Shown here: positions 59,644-64,000 of the stretch, piece after piece
How positions within the stretch are numbered: position 1 is the stretch's first letter
Layout of the letters: every line of letters starts with the position of its first letter
Assembly: GCF_031583065.1 (NCBI RefSeq)
Contig: NZ_CP134053.1
Location: 5,435,001-5,499,000, forward strand
Length of the DNA: 64,000 nt
Direction: 5' to 3'
DNA from: Streptomyces sp. CGMCC 4.7035
GTDB lineage: Bacteria > Actinomycetota > Actinomycetes > Streptomycetales > Streptomycetaceae
Notes under the pieces: model-generated
What the model was told of the DNA's origin: nothing
Databases searched by the model: none
Seen by the model: the letters and a program-made list of their open reading frames with translations, nothing else
Made by a program: the position numbers and the translations under genes

Positions 59644-60345
59644 TCAGGGTGCCAGTATGTCCAGCTCGTGCAGCGCGCCGACCGTGATCTCGCGGGTCAG
59701 CCGCTCCGCGCGGGCCGCGTCGCCCTCCCGTACCGCCTCCGCGACCTGGACGTGCAGCGTGACCGCGGCGGGGTCGGGGTCCTCGAACATCACGTCGTGC
59801 TGGGTGCGGCCCGAGAGGACCTCCGCGACGACATCGCCGAGGCGGGCGAACATCTCGTTGCCCGAAGCCGCCAGGATCACCCGGTGGAAGGCCACGTCGT
59901 GGACCAGATAGGCCTCCAGCCTGTGGCCGCGTGAGTTGGCCACCATGCCGAGCGCGCACTCGGTGAGTTCGGCGCACTGCTCGGCCGTGGCGTGGCGCGC
60001 GGCCAGGCCCGCGGCCACCGGCTCGATCGCCGAGCGCAGCACGGTCAGCGAGCGCAGCTGCCGCGGGCGGTCGGCGCCGGCCAGACGCCACCGGATGACC
60101 TGGGGATCGTAGACGTTCCACTGGGACTCGGGACGGACCGTGACGCCGACCCGGCGGCGGGACTCCACCAGGTGCATCGACTCCAGGACGCGCACCGCCT
60201 CACGCATCACGGAGCGTGACACCTCGAAGTGCTGGGCGAGTTCGTCCGTACGCAGGACGCTGCCCGGCGGGTACTCGCCCGCGGTGATCGCGGGGCCGAG
60301 GGTGTCCAGTACATGGCCGTGCAGCCCCCGGCCCGGTGTGGTCAT
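59644..60345 (-). CDS. GntR/FadR-family regulator of gluconate genes
   Basis: 233 residues. Winged helix (HVLDTLGPAITAGEYPPGSVLRTDELAQHFEVSRSVMREAVRVLESMHLVE) and FCD effector domain (LTVLRSAIEPVAAGLAARHAT; YLVHDVAFHRVILAASGNEMF; LHVQVAEAVREGDAARAERL). It is divergent from gntK with a 131-base control region; by position it is the repressor of the gluconate operon and likely responds to gluconate or its phosphate. ATG 60345 opens the DNA-binding domain. Confidence 0.92.
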   Translation of the reverse strand: MTTPGRGLHGHVLDTLGPAITAGEYPPGSVLRTDELAQHFEVSRSVMREAVRVLESMHLVESRRRVGVTVRPESQWNVYDPQVIRWRLAGADRPRQLRSLTVLRSAIEPVAAGLAARHATAEQCAELTECALGMVANSRGHRLEAYLVHDVAFHRVILAASGNEMFARLGDVVAEVLSGRTQHDVMFEDPDPAAVTLHVQVAEAVREGDAARAERLTREITVGALHELDILAP

Positions 60346-60379
60346 GCACTCAGCGTACGAGGCGGGTCACGGGAAGAAA

Positions 60380-60403
60380 AAGTCAGACTTATTTGTCACA
60401 GAC
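60380..60403. promoter_or_regulatory. Candidate operator between gntR and gntK
   Basis: The palindrome AAGTCAGACTT (60380-60390) and GTCACAGAC (60395-60403) lie in an A/T-rich patch 35 bases from the regulator's start codon and about 75 bases before gntK. TCAGAC/ACAGAC is repeated directly. A FadR-family dimer could bind here. Confidence 0.45.
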
Positions 60404-60476
60404 TCTTGAATTCGTCGTACCTAATCGGTTTCAGTGACCGTCGACACCAGATGTCGAAGAAGACAGCGAGGCAGCG

Positions 60477-61001
60477 ATGAGTACCCCCCACGTCGTCGTG
60501 GTGATGGGCGTCGCGGGCACCGGGAAGACCACGATCGGTCCCCTGCTTGCGGCCCGGCTCGGCGTTCCGTACGCCGAGGGCGACGACTTCCACCCCCAGG
60601 CCAACATCGCCAAGATGTCGGCCGGCACCCCGCTCACCGACGAGGACCGTTGGCCCTGGCTGGACGCCATCGGCGCCTGGGCGCACGGGCGGGCGGGGCT
60701 CGGCGGGGTGGTCAGCAGCTCGGCGCTGAAGCGGGCGTACCGCGACCGGCTGCGGGCCGCGGCTCCCGGCGTCGTCTTCGTGCATCTGACGGGCGACCGC
60801 TCGCTCATCGAGGACCGGATGGCGCACCGGCAGGGGCACTTCATGCCCACCGCGCTGCTGGACTCCCAGTTCGCCACGCTCCAGCCGCTGGAGCCGGACG
60901 AGGCGGGGGTCGCGGTGGATGTCTCGGGCAGCCCCGAGGAGATCACCGCCCGCGCCATGGACGCCCTGAGCGCCCTCGAACGGTCCTCCGCCTCGCGGTA
61001 G
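60477..61001 (+). CDS. gntK: Gluconokinase
   Basis: 174 residues. Walker A MGVAGTGKTTIGPLLAARLGV near residue 10, then the substrate region EGDDFHPQANIAKMSAGTPLTDEDRWPWLDAI and SSALKRAYRDRLRAA; typical for the short P-loop GntK family. It phosphorylates gluconate to 6-phosphogluconate for the pentose phosphate pathway. First gene of an operon with gntP, the SDR and idonate dehydrogenase. ATG 60477 starts the family's conserved sequence. Confidence 0.95.
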   Translation: MSTPHVVVVMGVAGTGKTTIGPLLAARLGVPYAEGDDFHPQANIAKMSAGTPLTDEDRWPWLDAIGAWAHGRAGLGGVVSSSALKRAYRDRLRAAAPGVVFVHLTGDRSLIEDRMAHRQGHFMPTALLDSQFATLQPLEPDEAGVAVDVSGSPEEITARAMDALSALERSSASR

Positions 61002-61120
61002 GTCCCAGCCCCTCGCAGTAACCCACGGCACACGCGGCAGGCCCTCTCCCCCGGGTCGCGGTGCCGAGGTCCCTCCTCACCCGAAACCGAGAGTTCCTCT
61101 CCTCACCCAAGGGAACACCC

Positions 61121-62521
61121 GTGACCAGACTCAGCGTCGAGATACTGGCAGCGGCGGCCCCCGTCGAGCCGATCACGTCGGCGGGCCACGCTCAACTGGG
61201 CATCGCGGTACTGGCGGGCATCGCCGTCATCGTGCTGCTCATCACCAAGTTCAAGCTCCACGCCTTCCTGGCGCTGACCATCGGCTCGCTCGCGCTCGGC
61301 GCGTTCGCCGGGGCGCCGCTCGACAAGGCGATCGTCAGTTTCACCACCGGGCTCGGCACGACCGTCGCCGGTGTGGGCGTCCTGATCGCCCTGGGCGCGA
61401 TCCTCGGCAAGCTGCTCGCCGACTCCGGTGGCGCGGACCAGATCGTCGACACGATCCTCGCCAAGGCGGGCGGCCGTTCGATGCCGTGGGCGATGGTGCT
61501 GATCGCCTCGGTGATCGGTCTGCCGCTGTTCTTCGAGGTCGGCATCGTGCTGCTGATCCCGGTCGTGCTGATGGTCGCCAAGCGCGGCAACTACTCGCTG
61601 ATGCGCATCGGCGTCCCGGCGCTGGCCGGTCTGTCCGTGATGCACGGTCTGGTCCCGCCGCACCCCGGCCCGCTGGTCGCGATCGACGCCGTCAAGGCGA
61701 ACCTCGGCGTGACGCTGGCGCTCGGCGTGCTGGTGGCCATACCCACCGTGATCATCGCCGGTCCGGTGTTCTCCAAGGTCGCCGCCCGCTGGGTGGACGT
61801 CCCGGTCCCCGAGCGCATGATCCCCGCGCGCCCCTCCGAGGAACTGGAGAAGCGTCCCGGCTTCGGTGCCACGCTGGCCACCGTGCTGCTGCCGGTCGTC
61901 CTGATGCTGTCCAAGGCGCTGGTCGACATCATCGTCGACGACCCGACGAAGATGGTGCAGCGCGTCTTCGACGTGATCGGCTCCCCGCTCATCGCGCTGC
62001 TCTCGGCTGTGATCGTGGGCATCTTCACGCTGGGCCGCCCCGCCGGGTTCAGCAAGGAGCGGATCTCGCAGACCGTCGAGAAGGGCCTCGCTCCCATCGC
62101 GGCCATCCTGCTCATCGTCGGCGCCGGCGGCGGCTTCAAGCAGACGCTGATCGACTCCGGCGTGGGCCAGATGATCCTGGAGATCTCCAAGGACTGGTCG
62201 ATACCCGCACTGTTGCTGGCCTGGCTGATCGCGGTGGCGATCCGGCTGGCGACGGGTTCCGCCACCGTGGCGACCATTTCGGCCGCCGGTCTGGTCGCCC
62301 CGCTCGCGGCCGACATGTCGACCACGCACGCCGCCCTGCTGGTACTGGCCATCGGCGCCGGCTCGCTCTTCTTCAGCCATGTCAACGACGCCGGATTCTG
62401 GCTGGTCAAGGAGTACTTCGGCCTGAGCGTCGGACAGACCCTCAAGACCTGGTCGGTCATGGAGACGATCATCTCGGTGGTTGCCGGGAGCCTGGTCCTG
62501 CTGCTGTCCCTCGTGATCTAG
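61121..62521 (+). CDS. gntP: Gluconate permease (GntP family)
   Basis: 466 residues with about twelve to fourteen membrane spans. Family signatures: LIALGAILGKLLADSGGADQIVDTI, IGLPLFFEVGIVLLIPVVLM, HGLVPPHPGPLVAID and ATGSATVATISAAGLVAPL. It is a proton-coupled gluconate (or idonate) importer. GTG 61121 has AAGGGAA six bases upstream; the frame is open upstream without a site. It precedes the SDR dehydrogenase by ten bases. Confidence 0.95.
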   Translation: MTRLSVEILAAAAPVEPITSAGHAQLGIAVLAGIAVIVLLITKFKLHAFLALTIGSLALGAFAGAPLDKAIVSFTTGLGTTVAGVGVLIALGAILGKLLADSGGADQIVDTILAKAGGRSMPWAMVLIASVIGLPLFFEVGIVLLIPVVLMVAKRGNYSLMRIGVPALAGLSVMHGLVPPHPGPLVAIDAVKANLGVTLALGVLVAIPTVIIAGPVFSKVAARWVDVPVPERMIPARPSEELEKRPGFGATLATVLLPVVLMLSKALVDIIVDDPTKMVQRVFDVIGSPLIALLSAVIVGIFTLGRPAGFSKERISQTVEKGLAPIAAILLIVGAGGGFKQTLIDSGVGQMILEISKDWSIPALLLAWLIAVAIRLATGSATVATISAAGLVAPLAADMSTTHAALLVLAIGAGSLFFSHVNDAGFWLVKEYFGLSVGQTLKTWSVMETIISVVAGSLVLLLSLVI

Positions 62522-62531
62522 GGGTACCGGA

Positions 62532-63314
62532 ATGAGTCACCCTCTCTTCGACATCAGCGGCCGCACGGCGCTGGTGACCGGCTCCAGCCGCGGCATCGGG
62601 CTCGCGCTCGCCCGCGGTCTGCTGGAGGCCGGCTGCACGGTGGTCCTCAACGGACGCGACGCCGACCGGCTCACGAAGGCGGCGGAGGAACTGTCCGGGA
62701 ACGGGAACGCGAACGCGAACGGGGACGTGCACACGGCCGCGTTCGACGTGACCGACGGTCCCTCGGTCGCCGTCGGCATCGCTGATGTCGAGGAGCGGGT
62801 GGGCCCACTGGACATCCTGGTCAACAACGCGGGCATGCAACTGCGCGCCCCGCTCCTGGAGTTCACGGACACGGACTGGCACCGAATCCTGGACACCAAC
62901 TTGACCAGCGCGTTCCTGGTCGGCCGTGAGGCGGCGCGGCGGATGACCGAGCGCGGCCACGGGAAGATCATCAACATCTGCTCGCTGCAGAGCGAGGTGG
63001 TCCGCCCCGGCATCGCGCCGTACGCGGCGACCAAGGGCGCGCTGAAGATGCTCACCAAGGGCATGTGCGCGGACTGGGGCCCGCACGGCGTGCAGGTCAA
63101 CGGGCTCGGCCCCGGCTACATCGAGACCGAGCTCACCCGGCCGCTCGTCGAGGACGAGGAGTTCAGCGCCTGGGTGCGGCGACGCACCCCGGCGGGGCGC
63201 TGGGGGCGTACCGAGGACCTGGTGGGCGGGGTGCTGTTCCTCGCCTCCCCCGCGGCGGACTTCGTCGGCGGGCAGGTGCTGTACGTCGACGGCGGCATGA
63301 CCAGCGTTCTGTAG
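62532..63314 (+). CDS. Short-chain dehydrogenase, gluconate 5-dehydrogenase (IdnO/Gno) type
   Basis: 260 residues. NAD(P) motif ALVTGSSRGIGLALARG, NNAGMQLRAPLLEF, catalytic Ser/Tyr/Lys in CSLQSEVVRPGIAPYAATKGALK, and C-terminal FVGGQVLYVDGGMTSVL. In this operon it would reduce 5-ketogluconate to gluconate, linking idonate breakdown to gntK. A run of GNGNANANG near residue 56 comes from GGGAAC/GCGAAC hexanucleotide repetition in the gene and lengthens a surface loop. Confidence 0.88.
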   Translation: MSHPLFDISGRTALVTGSSRGIGLALARGLLEAGCTVVLNGRDADRLTKAAEELSGNGNANANGDVHTAAFDVTDGPSVAVGIADVEERVGPLDILVNNAGMQLRAPLLEFTDTDWHRILDTNLTSAFLVGREAARRMTERGHGKIINICSLQSEVVRPGIAPYAATKGALKMLTKGMCADWGPHGVQVNGLGPGYIETELTRPLVEDEEFSAWVRRRTPAGRWGRTEDLVGGVLFLASPAADFVGGQVLYVDGGMTSVL

Positions 63315-63335
63315 AAAGCAGAAAGGGGCCTGGCG

Positions 63336-64000
63336 ATGCTGGGTTGTGTGATCCACGGCCAGGGAGACCTGCGGGTCGACGAGTTGCCGGTCCCCGAGCC
63401 CGGTCCCGGGCAGGCACTGGTCGCCGTCCGCTACGGCGGGGTGTGCGGCTCGGACCTGCACTACTGGCGGCACGGCGGGGTCGGGGACTTCCGGCTGAAG
63501 GAGCCGATGGTGCTCGGGCACGAGGTGGTGGGGTCGGTCGTCGGCTACGGCGACGGTGCGTCGGGCCCGGCTGCCGGTACGGCGGTCGCCGTGCACCCGG
63601 CCACTCCGTGCGGGGTGTGCCCGGAGTGCGCGGACGGGCGGCGGAACGTCTGCCGCGACACGCGCTATCTGGGCAGCGCGGCCCGGTTCCCGCATGTCCA
63701 GGGCGGCTTCGCGGCGCACATCGTCGTACCGGCGGAGCAGTTGCGGCCGCTCCCGGCCGGTCTCGAACCGCGCCGGGCGGCGCTCGCCGAGCCGCTGTCG
63801 GTGGCACTGCACGCGGTACGGAGGGCCGGCGACTCGGTGGCCGGGCGGCATGTGCTGGTGACCGGCGCGGGGCCGATCGGCTGTCTGGTGGTGGCGGCCG
63901 CGAAGGCGGCGGGCGCGGCTTCGGTGACGGTCACGGACCTCCTGCCGCAGGCGCTACGGTTCGCCGCGGCGGCGGGCGCCGACACTCTCGTACGGGCGGA
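63336..64000 (+). CDS. L-idonate 5-dehydrogenase, zinc alcohol dehydrogenase family (cut by window end)
   Basis: 221 residues visible. Catalytic-zinc Cys in RYGGVCGSDLHYWRHGG and His in VLGHEVVGSVV; structural-zinc cysteines TPCGVCPECADGRRNVC; coenzyme site VLVTGAGPIGCLVVAAAKAAGA. This resembles IdnD, which oxidises L-idonate to 5-ketogluconate; sorbitol or other polyol dehydrogenase is an alternative. ATG 63336 follows GAAAGGGG by about eight bases. It is the fourth gene of the gluconate operon; the C-terminus lies beyond the window. Confidence 0.88.
   Translation, partial: MLGCVIHGQGDLRVDELPVPEPGPGQALVAVRYGGVCGSDLHYWRHGGVGDFRLKEPMVLGHEVVGSVVGYGDGASGPAAGTAVAVHPATPCGVCPECADGRRNVCRDTRYLGSAARFPHVQGGFAAHIVVPAEQLRPLPAGLEPRRAALAEPLSVALHAVRRAGDSVAGRHVLVTGAGPIGCLVVAAAKAAGAASVTVTDLLPQALRFAAAAGADTLVRA

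Noticed and set aside
1..64000. Phage, transposon, toxin-antitoxin or biosynthetic cluster
   Set aside because: No integrase, transposase, polyketide or peptide synthetase, or known defence gene was found in the reading frames examined.

Overview
The window is high-GC chromosomal DNA of a Streptomyces-type actinomycete. Evidence: chaplin genes, an IclR-controlled glycerol operon, mycothiol ligase mshC, the N-terminus of a proteasome-associated ARC/Mpa ATPase, an F420-type luciferase-like oxidoreductase, many GTG starts and GGAGG ribosome sites, and third-position G/C. From memory, gene order largely follows the Streptomyces coelicolor SCO1648-SCO1682 core region, apart from a block of about 16 kb between the glycerol operon and the PAC2/mshC region. 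No phage, IS element, CRISPR array or biosynthetic cluster was seen.

Layout. 1-6.6 kb: ARC ATPase (cut by the window edge), ferredoxin, secreted protein, tRNA m1A58 methyltransferase, site-2 protease, RecB-like nuclease followed by a 69-bp tandem repeat, and a NarL-type response regulator. 6.6-15.3 kb: two orphan oligopeptide-binding lipoproteins, a HAD phosphatase and B12-dependent methionine synthase metH. 15.5-20.8 kb: gylR and glpF-glpK-glpD, with a matching palindromic operator before gylR and before glpF.

21.2-37.4 kb is the most distinctive part. A minus-strand operon encodes a sugar-type ABC importer and methylthioribose kinase, preceded by a 23-codon leader peptide. Divergent mtnD-mtnC-mtnB and a separate mtnA complete the methionine salvage pathway. 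Divergent from mtnA is a tightly overlapping six-gene operon: a BMP-type nucleoside ABC importer, a nucleoside phosphorylase and an MTA/SAH-type deaminase, followed by a FadR-family regulator. Read together, the block could take up methylthioribose and methylthioadenosine by two routes that meet at methylthioribose-1-phosphate. This is inference from gene content and order.

37.6-50 kb: PAC2 protein, a truncated secreted beta-propeller pseudogene, mshC and its three usual neighbours, CorA, a ferritin-like protein, an LLM oxidoreductase, an aldo/keto reductase coupled to a RecD2-like protein whose ATP-binding loop appears lost, and a long array of GGGGCGGAGCCCC hairpins. 50-54.4 kb: two small proteins, a long chaplin with three chaplin domains, chpH, an M20 peptidase and tRNA-Leu(GAG). 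54.4-64 kb: PolX-type polymerase/PHP protein, CapA-like protein, a phosphoribosyltransferase-hydrolase fusion, DUF1876, YchJ, and a gluconate/idonate catabolic set (GntR regulator, gntK, gntP, SDR dehydrogenase, idonate dehydrogenase cut by the window end). Intergenic regions are rich in perfect hairpin terminators and GC-rich tandem repeats.
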